Shown here: positions 34,293-43,401 of the stretch, one piece after another
Position numbering within the stretch: the stretch's first letter is position 1
Layout of the letters: each line of letters starts with the position of its first letter
NCBI RefSeq assembly: GCF_021233355.1
Contig: NZ_CP089507.1
Location: 1,302,001-1,366,000 of the forward strand
Source of the DNA: Luteimonas fraxinea
GTDB taxonomy: Bacteria > Pseudomonadota > Gammaproteobacteria > Xanthomonadales > Xanthomonadaceae
DNA length: 64,000 nt
Direction: 5' to 3'
Notes under the pieces: generated by a model
Databases searched by the model: none
The model's input: only the letters and a program-made list of their open reading frames with translations
Told to the model about the DNA's origin: nothing
Position numbers and translations under genes: made by a program

Positions 34293-34691
34293 TCATGGTG
34301 TCGCGTCGGCCGCAGGCCCGCGCACGTGGCGATCCAGACGCCGTCCCGCGCGCACGCCCAGCACGGTCGCGATGCCGGAGATCACGATCGCCATCGCGTT
34401 CGCGCTCACGGCATCGGCGAACGTGAACTGCCCACCACCGAGGCGCTGCACCACGAGCACGCTCGACACCCAGCCCACCGCCCACAACACCAGCGCGGCA
34501 CGCATGAACGGCTGCCGCGCGGCGAACGCGCCGCCGGTCGACGACAGCAATGCGATCACGCCGGCCTGCACCGCGGTCGACACCGGCGCCACGCCCGACG
34601 GCACCGGCGGAAACAGCGACGCGGCGAGCAGGCCGAGCAGCATCTGCAGGGAAACCGAGACGGCCAGGCCGATGACGATGCGCAGGTTCAT
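34293..34691 (-). CDS. Hypothetical small membrane protein between xerC and hslV
   Basis: The product has 132 residues with four hydrophobic segments (residues about 4-24, 40-58, 66-84 and 92-114) and a basic C-terminal tail (GRRLDRHVRG). I do not recognise a family. It starts 19 nt after the xerC stop and ends 68 nt before hslV, so it lies inside the lptM-hslU transcription unit. The alternative long antisense-like frames over it have no family signal. Confidence 0.6.
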   Translation of the reverse strand: MNLRIVIGLAVSVSLQMLLGLLAASLFPPVPSGVAPVSTAVQAGVIALLSSTGGAFAARQPFMRAALVLWAVGWVSSVLVVQRLGGGQFTFADAVSANAMAIVISGIATVLGVRAGRRLDRHVRGPAADATP

Positions 34692-34710
34692 GGACAACTC
34701 CGGGTGTGCA

Positions 34711-35592
34711 TCAGGACTTGCGGCGCGCGCGCGGATGCGCGGCGTCGTAGACCTTGGCCAGATGCTGGAAATCGAGATGGGTGTAGATCTGCGTGGTCGC
34801 GATGTCCGCGTGGCCCAGCAGTTCCTGCACGCCGCGCAGATCGCCAGACGATTCGAGCACGTGGCTCGCGAACGAATGGCGGAGCAGATGCGGATGCACG
34901 CGCTTGAACAGGCCCTGGCGCTGCGCGAGCAGGCGCAGGCGCAGCTGCACGGCGCGCGCCGAAATCGGTGCGCCGCCGCGACCGGGGAACACTGGCGCCG
35001 CCGACGTGCCGCCACTCTCGGTGCGCCACTCGGTCAACGCGCGCAGCGCATGACTGCCGACCGGCACGCTGCGCTGGCGGCTGCCCTTGCCGAGCACGGT
35101 CACCAGACGGCCGTCGAAATCCAGATCACGCCAACGCAAGCCGACCAGTTCGGACAGGCGCAGGCCCGACGAATAGAACAGTTCGAGCAGCGCGCGATCG
35201 CGCAAACCGAGCGGAGCGTCGACCGGCACTTCGACCAGTTGCGTGGCCTCGTCGACATCGAGCACCTGCGGCAACTTGCGCGGCGCCTTCGGGCCACGCA
35301 CGCCGGACGCGGGATTCGCGCTGATGTGGCCGTGCTTGAGCAACCACTGGTAGAAGCTGCGACATGCGGACAGGCGCCGCTGCAGGCTCTTGGGCGACAG
35401 GCCGCCGCGGTGGCCGGCGGCGACGAAGGCGCGAATGTCCTCGCCGTGCAGCGCGCGCAGATCGCCGCGCGATTGCGCACCGGTCCAGTCGACCAGCGCG
35501 GTCAGATCGCGGCGATAGGCGTCGAGCGTGTGCACCGACATCCGCCGTTCGATCTGCAGATGGTCGAGGAACGCGTCGACGTCGGCGTGCAT
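34711..35592 (-). CDS. xerC: Site-specific tyrosine recombinase XerC
   Basis: The product has 293 residues. The SAM-like core-binding domain spans residues 1-90. The catalytic set is Arg in SSGLRLSELVGL, Lys in VLGKGSRQRSVPV, His and Arg in HLLRHSFASH, His in LGHADIATTQ and the nucleophile Tyr in IYTHLDFQHL. XerC acts with XerD at dif to resolve chromosome dimers. Position between DUF484 and hslV is the usual gammaproteobacterial order. Confidence 0.95.
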   Translation of the reverse strand: MHADVDAFLDHLQIERRMSVHTLDAYRRDLTALVDWTGAQSRGDLRALHGEDIRAFVAAGHRGGLSPKSLQRRLSACRSFYQWLLKHGHISANPASGVRGPKAPRKLPQVLDVDEATQLVEVPVDAPLGLRDRALLELFYSSGLRLSELVGLRWRDLDFDGRLVTVLGKGSRQRSVPVGSHALRALTEWRTESGGTSAAPVFPGRGGAPISARAVQLRLRLLAQRQGLFKRVHPHLLRHSFASHVLESSGDLRGVQELLGHADIATTQIYTHLDFQHLAKVYDAAHPRARRKS

Positions 35593-35602
35593 GCGCGTGC
35601 GC

Positions 35603-36280
35603 TCAGGCGGCGGTGTCGAACCGTCGCATCGCGGTCGCGAACGCTTCGCCCATCATGCGCAGGAACAGCGTGCCCATGCCGGGATAGAAGCGGTTGGCGT
35701 CGCGGCTGCCGACCGCGACCAGGCCGATGCCGGCCAGCGGCAGCAACGCGCTCGAATGCACTTCATCGACGCGCGGACCGTACAGCAGCGACTGCTTGTC
35801 CGGATGCAGGCGGCCGCACAGCGGCTCCTCGTCCTTCAGGCAATCGACGAAGGGCTGCAGCAGACGGTCGTCGCGCGCGACCACCTGCAACCAGTCTTCC
35901 TCCAGCCCCGGCACCGGCGCGAACAGCACGATGCGCACCAGATCTCCGTTGAAGTCTTCCGCCAGCGTCGCGGCGAGCGCGCGCACGGTGGACGCAGGAT
36001 CGGACTGGCGCATCAGCGCCAGCGTGAGCTGGTGCGTGCGCACCGCGAGACGCTCGTTCTCCTGTGAGATCGCGAACAGATCGCGCAGGCGCTTGGACAG
36101 TTCGCGGTTCTTGTCGCGCAGCACTTCGAGCTGGTAACTCGCGAGCGAGGCGGCGGGGCCGTCTTCGCGCGGCACGACCAGGGTCAACGCCAGATCCGGG
36201 AACTGCTGCAGGAAGCTCGGGTGGCGACGCAGCCATGTGGCGACTTCGTGTGCGCCGAGTTTCTCGGTCGTTTCGCTCAT
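35603..36280 (-). CDS. DUF484 family protein (YigA-like)
   Basis: The product has 225 residues from the ATG at 36280, which overlaps the dapF stop (GTGATG). The start EVATWLRRHPSFLQQFPDLA is diagnostic of DUF484, followed by a coiled-coil stretch and a GAF-like domain that ends with YPGMGTLFLRMMGEAFATAM. Function is unknown, but the gene is nearly always found between dapF and xerC, as here. The domain build suggests a small-molecule-binding or signalling role, which is inference. Confidence 0.9.
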   Translation of the reverse strand: MSETTEKLGAHEVATWLRRHPSFLQQFPDLALTLVVPREDGPAASLASYQLEVLRDKNRELSKRLRDLFAISQENERLAVRTHQLTLALMRQSDPASTVRALAATLAEDFNGDLVRIVLFAPVPGLEEDWLQVVARDDRLLQPFVDCLKDEEPLCGRLHPDKQSLLYGPRVDEVHSSALLPLAGIGLVAVGSRDANRFYPGMGTLFLRMMGEAFATAMRRFDTAA

Positions 36281-37119
36281 CACAATTCCCCTTCGAAAAC
36301 GAATGCAGCCGGTCCGGACATCGACAAGGTGACGTCGTCGGCGGGCCAGTCGATGTGCAGGGTGCCGCCGGGCAACGATACGGCGACGCTGCGCCCGGTG
36401 CGACCGCGGCGCGCGAGCACCGCGACGGCCGCGCAGGCGCCGCTGCCGCAGGCCAGCGTTTCGCCGACGCCGCGCTCGAACACGCGCAGGCGGATGCGGT
36501 CATCCGCGATCACCTGGGCAAAGCCGACGTTGACAGATTCGGGAAACCAGGCCGAGGCCTGCAGCGCGCGGCCGATGCGCGCGACGTCCGCAGACGCGAC
36601 ATCGTCGACTTCGATCACCGCATGCGGATTACCCATCGACGCCGCGCCGAACGCGAGCGTGCCGATGCCGTCGACCGGCAGCGTGTACAGCGGCTGCGCC
36701 GTGTCGACACCGGCCATCGGAATCCGCGCCGGCACGAACTCCGGTACGCCCATCGCGATGCGATAGCCCGCGCCTTCGCGCGTGACCGCATGCAGGCCGG
36801 CCGGACTTTCCAGCACGAAACCGTCACCGCCCACGCCGTCGCGCACCAGCCACGCGGCCACGCAGCGCGCGCCGTTGCCGCACTGCTGCGAGGCCGAGCC
36901 GTCCGCGTTCCAGATGCGGTAGCGCGCCAGCACGCCGGTGGCGCGCGGGGTCTCGACGGTGAGAATCTGGTCGCAGCCGACGCCGGTGTGGCGATCGGCC
37001 AGCGCGCGGCACAGCGCGGCATCGGGCGGCGGCACGTCGCCGCGCAGGTCCAGCACGACGAAGTCGTTGCCGGCACCATGCATCTTGGTGAAGCGCAGCG
37101 GGGAGACGGTTCCGGACAT
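36280..37119 (-). CDS. dapF: Diaminopimelate epimerase DapF
   Basis: The product has 279 residues. [17 protein letters not shown] starts the first half-domain. The two catalytic cysteines lie in [14 protein letters not shown] and [14 protein letters not shown]. DapF converts LL- to meso-diaminopimelate for peptidoglycan and lysine. The stop overlaps the DUF484 start, and lptM lies 37 nt upstream. Confidence 0.97.
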   Translation of the reverse strand: MSGTVSPLRFTKMHGAGNDFVVLDLRGDVPPPDAALCRALADRHTGVGCDQILTVETPRATGVLARYRIWNADGSASQQCGNGARCVAAWLVRDGVGGDGFVLESPAGLHAVTREGAGYRIAMGVPEFVPARIPMAGVDTAQPLYTLPVDGIGTLAFGAASMGNPHAVIEVDDVASADVARIGRALQASAWFPESVNVGFAQVIADDRIRLRVFERGVGETLACGSGACAAVAVLARRGRTGRSVAVSLPGGTLHIDWPADDVTLSMSGPAAFVFEGEL

Positions 37120-37156
37120 CAGGGACGACAGCGGTGCGAACGGGTGTCGCGCAGGC

Positions 37157-37453
37157 TCACGGCGTTCCGGTGGTGGCCGGCGGCACGTCGCGGATCAGCG
37201 GCACCGGCTGCGCGGGCGGCGTACCGGTCGCGTCGTCGGTCGTGCCGTCGTCCGTGGTGTCTTCGTCGGCGTCGTCTTCCCACGCCGCTTCTTCTTCGGC
37301 GTCGAGCTGTTCCTGGGTCGGAATCGACGACTTGAAGATGTAGCGGCCGCGGTCTTCCGGCGGCACCTGGCGCGGCTGCAGGAGGTCGGCCTTGTTGCCG
37401 CAGGCGGACAACAACAGCGTGGCGGCGAGGATCGGCAGGAGACGGGTGTGCAT
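37157..37453 (-). CDS. lptM: Small LPS-assembly lipoprotein LptM (YifL)
   Basis: The product has 98 residues from the ATG at 37453. The lipoprotein signal ends [15 protein letters not shown], where Cys and the following segment match the LptM motif. In E. coli LptM helps oxidative maturation of LptD/E. The C-terminal part is unusually long and acidic here, rich in Asp, Glu and Thr, compared with about 67 residues in E. coli. The position directly before dapF is conserved in gammaproteobacteria. Confidence 0.85.
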   Translation of the reverse strand: MHTRLLPILAATLLLSACGNKADLLQPRQVPPEDRGRYIFKSSIPTQEQLDAEEEAAWEDDADEDTTDDGTTDDATGTPPAQPVPLIRDVPPATTGTP

Positions 37454-37607
37454 GCGCGGAAGTGTAGCCCGGCGCGTGGCGCGCGACATCACCGGCGTTG
37501 CTGTTCAGATGACAGCACGATGACAGCGCACCAAGGGTCGGCCCCAGATTGTCCGGGTCTGCCGCCCCACCCAGACTTTGCGGCATCCGCGCCGACAGGA
37601 CCGCACG

Positions 37608-38708
37608 ATGGGCATTCTCGATGGGCTGGGCAACGCTGCCTCGCAGGCTGGTGGCTTCTTCAAGGGCGCTGGCGAAGTGCTTTGGGAGACCGGCGAAGGC
37701 GTGGTCACCCTCGGCGGCAACGCGCTCAAGGCCAGCTACGACCTGAGCCCCGCGGGCCTCGCCGTCGACGGCGTGACCGGGCTGTACGAGCAGGCGACCG
37801 GCAACACGCTCGACGCACCGGAGTGGTTGCCGTCGGCTGCACGCGGCGGTGAGCGCATGGAGGCCGCCGCCGAGGTCGTCTCCACCCTCGCCCGCAACCC
37901 GGGCCTGCTGGTCGATGCGGTGGTCGATCCGATCAAGGCCGACTGGCAGGCCGGCAATTACGGCGAAGCGATCGGCCGCGGCGCGACCGAACTGGTGCTG
38001 GCCGTGGTCGGCACCAAGGGCGCCGACAAGGCGGCCAAGGGCGCGAAGGTGGCCGACGCCGCGGATACGGCCGCGGACGCTGCGCGTGTCGCCGATCGCG
38101 CCGACGCTGCCGGCGATGCCGGTCGCACCACGGCTGCTCGCGGCGCCGACGAGGCGGATCTGGGCGACATCCTTGCCGACGCGGACAGCGGCCGCACCGT
38201 CGGCGGACGTCGGGTGCTGGCGTTCGAGTCGATGGACGATTTCAACCTCGCCGCCAACGCCGCGCGTCCGGACACCGTCTACGAATTCGGCAACTACCGC
38301 TGGACCACCGACGACCAGGCGCGCGTGATCCGCGCCGAAGGCCGCGTCGATCTGGAACCCGTCGGTCGCAACGATGCCGGCCTGCAGCGCGACATCGGCA
38401 ACGAAGGCCGCGCGACCGACGTCGGCTTCCACATCATCGCCGACCGCCTCGCCGGCCCGACCAACCGTCTGAACGTCGTGCCGGGCAATGGCAAGCCGAT
38501 CGGCGATGGCCTGCCGAATCTCAACAACGGCGAGTACAAGCGCTTCGAGAACGAACTGGCGCGACTCGCCGGCGACGGGCACGAGGTGGATATGCGGGTA
38601 TCGCCCCAATACAATCCGGGCAACACCAGCAACCGTCCCGACACCTTCGTTGCGGAATATCGCGTGGATGGCGGCGACTGGATCGACCAGACCTTCCCCA
38701 ACAAGTGA
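37608..38708 (+). CDS. Polymorphic-toxin-like protein with C-terminal DNA/RNA non-specific endonuclease domain
   Basis: The product has 366 residues from the ATG at 37608. Residues 1 to about 150 are Gly/Ala-rich and moderately hydrophobic (GFFKGAGEVLWETGEGVVTL), without a signal peptide. Residues 150-200 are a low-complexity Ala/Asp linker. Residues about 225-366 resemble the Endonuclea_NS_2 fold of LXG/YeeF-type toxins: ATDVGFHIIADRLAGPTNRL with likely catalytic His275, then NVVPGN, EYKRFENELARLAGDG, and VSPQYNPGNTSNRPDTF near the end. The next gene encodes a DUF600-like immunity protein. The route of secretion is not evident, as no Rhs, VgrG, PAAR or XVIPCD element is seen. Confidence 0.75.
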   Translation: MGILDGLGNAASQAGGFFKGAGEVLWETGEGVVTLGGNALKASYDLSPAGLAVDGVTGLYEQATGNTLDAPEWLPSAARGGERMEAAAEVVSTLARNPGLLVDAVVDPIKADWQAGNYGEAIGRGATELVLAVVGTKGADKAAKGAKVADAADTAADAARVADRADAAGDAGRTTAARGADEADLGDILADADSGRTVGGRRVLAFESMDDFNLAANAARPDTVYEFGNYRWTTDDQARVIRAEGRVDLEPVGRNDAGLQRDIGNEGRATDVGFHIIADRLAGPTNRLNVVPGNGKPIGDGLPNLNNGEYKRFENELARLAGDGHEVDMRVSPQYNPGNTSNRPDTFVAEYRVDGGDWIDQTFPNK

Positions 38709-38720
38709 TGCGAACACGCC

Positions 38721-39155
38721 ATGGATGATCTCAATGCCGCCTATGCCGACACCGTGCGTGCCGTCGCGGCGAGCGTCCGGGATGTGAACGACGGCGAATG
38801 GGGTGCGCGCGACTGGCTGCGCCTCGTGGTCGATTTCGAATCGCTGTCCGAAGACGGCGGCGCGCCGCGCACCAGCAGCATTTCGTTCGCGATTGCGCGC
38901 GAGGGCGATGGTCCGCTGGAGAAGGTCGCGTTCCGTCTGTCGCCCGAGGCCAAGGCCGGCTTCGCGCAGATCGGCCGGATCATGCACGCGCAGAAGGGCC
39001 AGGACTGGACCACGAGCACGCTGGTCGTCGAACGCGACGGCCAGTACGACTTCCAGTTCGCCTACACCCCGCCGTATCGCCTGTCTGGCAACCTCAACGA
39101 CACGCGCTACCGCGATTATCTCGAGCGCTACAAGGCCGAGACCGGCGCGCCCTAA
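38721..39155 (+). CDS. Probable immunity protein, YezG/DUF600-like
   Basis: The product has 144 residues, acidic and without membrane segments. GARDWLRLVVDFESLSEDGG and the later WTTSTLVVERDGQYDFQFAY match the pattern of the YezG/DUF600 family, the cognate immunity of YeeF-type nucleases. It begins 12 nt after the toxin gene stop on the same strand. The family call is by pattern only and moderately secure, but the pairing is strongly supported by context. Confidence 0.7.
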   Translation: MDDLNAAYADTVRAVAASVRDVNDGEWGARDWLRLVVDFESLSEDGGAPRTSSISFAIAREGDGPLEKVAFRLSPEAKAGFAQIGRIMHAQKGQDWTTSTLVVERDGQYDFQFAYTPPYRLSGNLNDTRYRDYLERYKAETGAP

Positions 39156-39169
39156 GCGCGCGGAGACCG

Positions 39170-39192
39170 TTCGCGCGCAAGCGCGCTCCCAC
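39170..39192. repeat. Short REP-like palindrome after the immunity gene
   Basis: TTCGCGCGCAAGCGCGCTCCCAC contains the hairpin GCGCGC-AA-GCGCGC. The form (G)TTCGCGCGCAAGCGCGCTCCCAC is a common dispersed palindrome in xanthomonads and pseudomonads. It lies between converging genes and may stop transcription. Confidence 0.45.
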
Positions 39193-39195
39193 TGA

Positions 39196-39591
39196 TCAGA
39201 CGCTTGGCGGCTCCGGCCGCAGCCATAGCCAGGTCGCCACCGCGGCCATGCACGCGATCGGCAGCGCGGTCATCCACCAGCGATGCGCCGGTATCCACAG
39301 CATCAACACGAGCAGGATCGCGGCGCACAGCGTCATCGTGCCGGTCGCGAGCCATTTCGCACGGCGACTGACCGCGCCATGCGCCTGCCAGTCGCGGATC
39401 GACGGGCCGAAGCGCGGATGCGCCAGCAGCCAGCGATGCAGACGATCCGAACCGCGTGCCGCAGCCCAGGCGGCGATCAGCACGAACACCGTCGTCGGCA
39501 GGCCGGGCACGAACACGCCCACGATGCCGAGGCCCAGACTGGCGTAAGCCAGCAGCCACCAGGCCCAGCGGAAGCGCGTGCGTCGTTGCAT
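39196..39591 (-). CDS. DUF454/YbaN-family inner membrane protein
   Basis: The product has 131 residues from the ATG at 39591 (MQRRTR). AYASLGLGIVGVFVPGLPTT is the DUF454 signature, followed by AAWAAARGSDRLHRWLLAHP and RFGPSIRDWQAHGAV, both typical. Two further membrane helices end the protein. Function is unknown. It follows the lipocalin gene on the same strand at 55 nt and could be the last gene of that transcript. Confidence 0.85.
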   Translation of the reverse strand: MQRRTRFRWAWWLLAYASLGLGIVGVFVPGLPTTVFVLIAAWAAARGSDRLHRWLLAHPRFGPSIRDWQAHGAVSRRAKWLATGTMTLCAAILLVLMLWIPAHRWWMTALPIACMAAVATWLWLRPEPPSV

Positions 39592-39646
39592 GACGCGCAT
39601 TCTATGCGCGGCGTCCGTGATCGCCGGACGCCGCGCCCGGAACGGT

Positions 39647-40237
39647 CTATTCGACGCGGGTCGCGTCGGGCACGCGCGCCGGATCGCCGGCCGACTGCGG
39701 CACGCGGCGGATCAAGGAGAGGTCGTAGCCGAGTCCGCGGATGCGTTCCATGTGCGCCGCGTAGTCCGCGTCGGAGATCACCGGCGTCCGCGCCATCAGC
39801 CACACGTAGTCGCGCTTGCTGCGGCCGACGATGGTCTGCTGGTAGTCGTCGTCGACGTAGACGATCACGTACTCGGCCTTGATCGGCCACACGAACTGCA
39901 TGCCCCAGATCGCATTGCCGGTGCCTTCGCGCACGGTGCCGGTCGGGTGCAGCGTCTTGATCTTCTCGTCGAAGCCGCCGTCGCGATAGCGGAACGTCGT
40001 GTCGACCTTGCCGTCCTCGCGCAGCGTGTAGGTTTCGACGGAATCGAAGGCTTCTTTCTCGAGACGCGTCGGGATCTGCGCGATCACGTACCAGTCGCCC
40101 ATGAAACGGGGGACGTCGACATGTGCGACCGGGGGAATCTGTTCCTTCACGTTGCCGCCTCCACAGGCCGCGAGCATGCCGGTGGCGATGCCCGCGAGAA
40201 TCAGGCCAGCGGCAAACCGCCGGTTCGAAGTCGCCAT
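39647..40237 (-). CDS. blc: Outer-membrane lipocalin Blc
   Basis: The product has 196 residues from the ATG at 40237. A lipoprotein signal ends GMLAAC (Cys24). The lipocalin signature is FMGDWYVIAQIPTRLEKEAF, followed by the FRYRDGGFDEK strand, NAIWGMQFVWPIKAEYVIVY and the last segment DYVWLMARTPVISDADYAAH. Blc binds lysophospholipids or fatty acids and is stress-induced in E. coli. It lies 37 nt behind the CFA-type gene, which suggests it is the seventh gene of the lipid operon. Confidence 0.92.
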   Translation of the reverse strand: MATSNRRFAAGLILAGIATGMLAACGGGNVKEQIPPVAHVDVPRFMGDWYVIAQIPTRLEKEAFDSVETYTLREDGKVDTTFRYRDGGFDEKIKTLHPTGTVREGTGNAIWGMQFVWPIKAEYVIVYVDDDYQQTIVGRSKRDYVWLMARTPVISDADYAAHMERIRGLGYDLSLIRRVPQSAGDPARVPDATRVE

Positions 40238-40274
40238 GAAACCCCTCCTGCCGTGAGTACGGCGTCGGTCGCGG

Positions 40275-41357
40275 TCAGCCCGCGCGTGCAAACCGGTAAT
40301 GCGCGACCAGCCACTGCTGGCCACGCTCGTATCCGAACAGTTCCGCGCAGGACATCCAGAACATCCGCCAGCGCTGGAACCACAGCTTCGCACCGTCACG
40401 TCCATAGGCCTGCTCCAGCACGCGCATCACCGCGTCGCGGTTGCGGTCCTGGTTGGCGAGCCAGTGGTTCGACGTCTTTTCGTAATGCGTGCCGTCGAGC
40501 AACCAACGCTGTTCGATGCCCAGATCGCCCTGCTGGAAATGCAGCAGCGTGTCCGCCGCCGGCATCAGGCCACCGGTGAAGAAATGCCGCCCCATCCAGT
40601 TGTCTTCGCCGGCCGTCTCATAGGGATACATCAGCGTGCGGTGCGCGAAGATGTGCACGAACAGCTTGCCGCCGGGGCGCAGCCACGTGCCGATGCGCGT
40701 CATCAGGATCTGGTAATTGCGCATGTGCTCGAACATCTCGATCGACACCACGCGGTCGAAGGCTTCGGTGTCGAGCTCGAGCTGGTTCACGTCGCAGGTG
40801 ATCACCCGCACGTTGCTGAGACCACGCGCCTTGCACTGCGCTTCGATGTGCAGACGCTGCGGCCGCGAGTTCGAGACCGCCGTGATGCGCGCCCCGGGAA
40901 AGTGCTCGGCCATCCACAGCGTCAGCGAACCCCAGCCGCAACCGAGCTCGAGGATGTCCTGCCCATCGGCCAGCTCGGCGCGCGCGCCGTACAGCGCGAG
41001 CATCGCGTCTTCGGCTTCGTCGAGCGTCTCGTTGCCGGTCGGGTAGTAGCAGCTGCTGTATTTGAAGCGGCGCCCGAGGCATAGCGCGAAGAATTCCGGC
41101 GGCAGCTCGTAGTGCTGGGTGTTGGCGGCATCGGTGTGGATGGCGACTGGACTGGTGCGCAGCGACTGCAGCAGCGTGTCGAAGCGCGTCGACTGCGCTT
41201 CCACGCTGCCTTCGGCTTCTTCGGCCAGACGCTGCGCGCACAGGCGGCGGATGCCGAGGCGCAGCGCCGCGTCAGGCACCAGACCCCGCTCGGCCATGCC
41301 GATCAGGCCGGGCGCGGCGGAGTCGCGTTCGAGTTCGGGGCGGGCCACGGCATTCAT
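40275..41357 (-). CDS. CFA-synthase-family SAM methyltransferase (second copy)
   Basis: The product has 360 residues from the ATG at 41357, in a 4-nt overlap with the DUF1295 gene. The SAM-binding motif is ILELGCGWGSLTLWMAEHFP, preceded by QHYELPPEFFALCLGRRFKY and SSCYYPTGNETLDEAED. IEMFEHMRNYQILMTRIGTW corresponds to the CFA active-site region, with EDNWMGRHFFTGGLMPAADT after it. It is closer to the short, non-canonical CFA-like branch than to E. coli Cfa and lacks the N-terminal lipid-binding domain. It may add a methyl or methylene group to an unsaturated acyl chain; the product is not known. Confidence 0.85.
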   Translation of the reverse strand: MNAVARPELERDSAAPGLIGMAERGLVPDAALRLGIRRLCAQRLAEEAEGSVEAQSTRFDTLLQSLRTSPVAIHTDAANTQHYELPPEFFALCLGRRFKYSSCYYPTGNETLDEAEDAMLALYGARAELADGQDILELGCGWGSLTLWMAEHFPGARITAVSNSRPQRLHIEAQCKARGLSNVRVITCDVNQLELDTEAFDRVVSIEMFEHMRNYQILMTRIGTWLRPGGKLFVHIFAHRTLMYPYETAGEDNWMGRHFFTGGLMPAADTLLHFQQGDLGIEQRWLLDGTHYEKTSNHWLANQDRNRDAVMRVLEQAYGRDGAKLWFQRWRMFWMSCAELFGYERGQQWLVAHYRFARAG

Positions 41358-42160
41358 GCGGAAGGTCCTTCGGGGTCGGAACGGGCGGATTCGGAGCGGG
41401 GAAACCACGGAAACAGCATCGGTGTAGTGCGCTGGTAGTCGCGGTAGTCGTCGCCGCGCGAGCGCAGCGCCTGCTGCTCGGTGTAGGGGATGCCGCTGAC
41501 GTAGCGCAGGAACAGATACATCAGCACCGGCCCGACCAGCGCCAGCCACCACAGCGGCGAGCCCGCGGCCAGCACGACATAGGTCAGCCAGTGCAGCCAT
41601 TCGAAGAAGTAGTTCGGATGGCGCGAATACCGCCACAGGCCTTCGCGACAGGTCTTGCCGCGGTTCGCCGGGTCGGCGCGGAAGTCGGCGAGCTGGCGGT
41701 CGGCGACTGCTTCACCGCCGACACTGATCAGCCACACCGCGATTGCGGCGAGCAGACCGAGCGAGGACACCGGGTTGGTCGCAACGGCGAGGAACGGCAG
41801 CGCGAACAATGCGACCAGCAGCGCCTGGGCCTGGAAGAACAGGAAGAACTTACGCTGGTCGCCGTGCCAGTGCTTGCGCAGGTAGGCGTAACGGCCGTCT
41901 TCGTCTTCGCTGCCGACGCGCTTCCACAGATGCGCGGCCAGACGCAGGCCCCACAGCCCGCCGAGCACGGCGAGCAGGATCCTCGGCAGCATCGCGCCAT
42001 CGCCGAGCAGTGCGACCACGATGGCCGCGCCGCCGACACCACATGCCCAGACCACGTCGACGATGCCGGCGTTGTCGCGCGCCTTCTGCCAGCGCCATGC
42101 GCCGGTCATCGCGATCGCGGCGAGCGCCCAGACCAGCATCAGCGTCCAGAGCGGGCTCAT
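41354..42160 (-). CDS. DUF1295 membrane protein (steroid 5-alpha-reductase/isoprenylcysteine methyltransferase-like)
   Basis: The product has 268 residues from the ATG at 42160, overlapping the cfa stop by 4 nt. Several membrane helices are followed by the C-terminal signature GLWRYSRHPNYFFEWLHWL and GIPYTEQQALRSRGDDYRDY, typical of DUF1295. Members are thought to reduce or methylate lipid-like substrates, and they recur beside CFA synthase and DUF1365 genes in proteobacteria. The exact reaction is unknown. Confidence 0.88.
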   Translation of the reverse strand: MSPLWTLMLVWALAAIAMTGAWRWQKARDNAGIVDVVWACGVGGAAIVVALLGDGAMLPRILLAVLGGLWGLRLAAHLWKRVGSEDEDGRYAYLRKHWHGDQRKFFLFFQAQALLVALFALPFLAVATNPVSSLGLLAAIAVWLISVGGEAVADRQLADFRADPANRGKTCREGLWRYSRHPNYFFEWLHWLTYVVLAAGSPLWWLALVGPVLMYLFLRYVSGIPYTEQQALRSRGDDYRDYQRTTPMLFPWFPRSESARSDPEGPSA

Positions 42161-43401
42161 GACGCCATCGCCCGCACGTGGCCCGGCTTGCCGAACAGCA
42201 GGTGCGATACGCCGATCGAGCGCTCGCGGAACCCGCCTTCGCAGTAGGCGAGATAGAAGGTCCACATGCGCTCGAAGCGTGCGTCGAAACCCTGCTTGCG
42301 CACGTCGGACAGACGCGACAGAAAGCGCTCACGCCAGATCTGCAGCGTGCGGGCGTACGAGGGACCGAAGTCGTCCTGCTGCAGCAGTTGCAGATCGCTG
42401 GCTGCGGTCTTGGCCTGGAGCATCGCCGAGATCGACGGAATGAAACTGCCTGGGAAGATGAAGCGCTTGATGAAGTCCACCGAATCGCGCGCCTGCGCGT
42501 AGCGGTGGTCTTCGATCGTGATCGCCTGCACCAGTGCGGCACCGTCCGGCTCGAGCAGACTGCCGAGCTTGCCGAAGTAGGTCTCCAGATACTGCGCGCC
42601 GATCGCTTCGATCATCTCGATCGACACCAGCTTGTCGTAGGTGCCGTCGAGATCGCGATAGTCCTGCAGCAGCAGCGTCACCCGATCCTGCAAGCCGGCC
42701 TCGGCGATCCGCGCGCTCGCCAGCGCGTGTTGCTCGCGCGAGATCGTGGTCGTGGTGACGTGGCAGCCGTAGTGCTGCGCCGCATGCAGCGCAAAGCCGC
42801 CCCAGCCGGTGCCGATCTCGATCACCCGATCACCGGGCCGCAGCGCCAGCCGTTCGCAGATGCGATCGAGCTTGCGGGTCGATGCGGTTTCCAGCGTGTC
42901 ACCGTCGCGCTCGAACAGCGCGGACGAATACATCAGGTCGGGCGAGAGGAACAGCGAGAAGAAATCGTTGCCGAGGTCGTAATGCGCGGCGATGTTGCGG
43001 CGGCTGCCGTCGCGCGTGTTCCGGCGCAGCGCGTTCCAGCCGCGCATCGCCAGACCGCCGAGGCGCGCGATGCCGGTTTCCATGCCGTCAAGCAGATCGC
43101 GATTGCGCACCAGCAAACGCACCAGGCCGACGAGATCGTCGCTGTCCCAATGGCCTTCCATATAGGACTCGCCCGCACCGACGCTGCCGTTGGCGGCGAC
43201 CAGCCGGTAGAACGCGGGATCGTGCACGCGTACCTGTACCGGGCGCAGTTGAGCGTCGCCGAAGGTCTCGCTGCCGAGCGCATCGTCGAGCCGCAACGCG
43301 CCGCCCTGCATCTGTGCGAACTGGGCGACGAGCCGTGTGCGCAGCGTGCGTTCGAGCGCGCCGAACGCACGCGGCGTCGCATGGGCGGCGATCTGGTTCA
43401 T
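42157..43401 (-). CDS. cfa: Cyclopropane-fatty-acyl-phospholipid synthase
   Basis: The product has 414 residues from the ATG at 43401, overlapping the DUF1365 stop. The N-terminal lipid-binding domain includes [20 protein letters not shown]. The methyltransferase domain has [47 protein letters not shown] and [17 protein letters not shown], all intact. The enzyme adds a methylene group from SAM to cis double bonds of membrane phospholipids. It is the canonical of the two CFA-type enzymes in this operon. Confidence 0.93.
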   Translation of the reverse strand: MNQIAAHATPRAFGALERTLRTRLVAQFAQMQGGALRLDDALGSETFGDAQLRPVQVRVHDPAFYRLVAANGSVGAGESYMEGHWDSDDLVGLVRLLVRNRDLLDGMETGIARLGGLAMRGWNALRRNTRDGSRRNIAAHYDLGNDFFSLFLSPDLMYSSALFERDGDTLETASTRKLDRICERLALRPGDRVIEIGTGWGGFALHAAQHYGCHVTTTTISREQHALASARIAEAGLQDRVTLLLQDYRDLDGTYDKLVSIEMIEAIGAQYLETYFGKLGSLLEPDGAALVQAITIEDHRYAQARDSVDFIKRFIFPGSFIPSISAMLQAKTAASDLQLLQQDDFGPSYARTLQIWRERFLSRLSDVRKQGFDARFERMWTFYLAYCEGGFRERSIGVSHLLFGKPGHVRAMAS

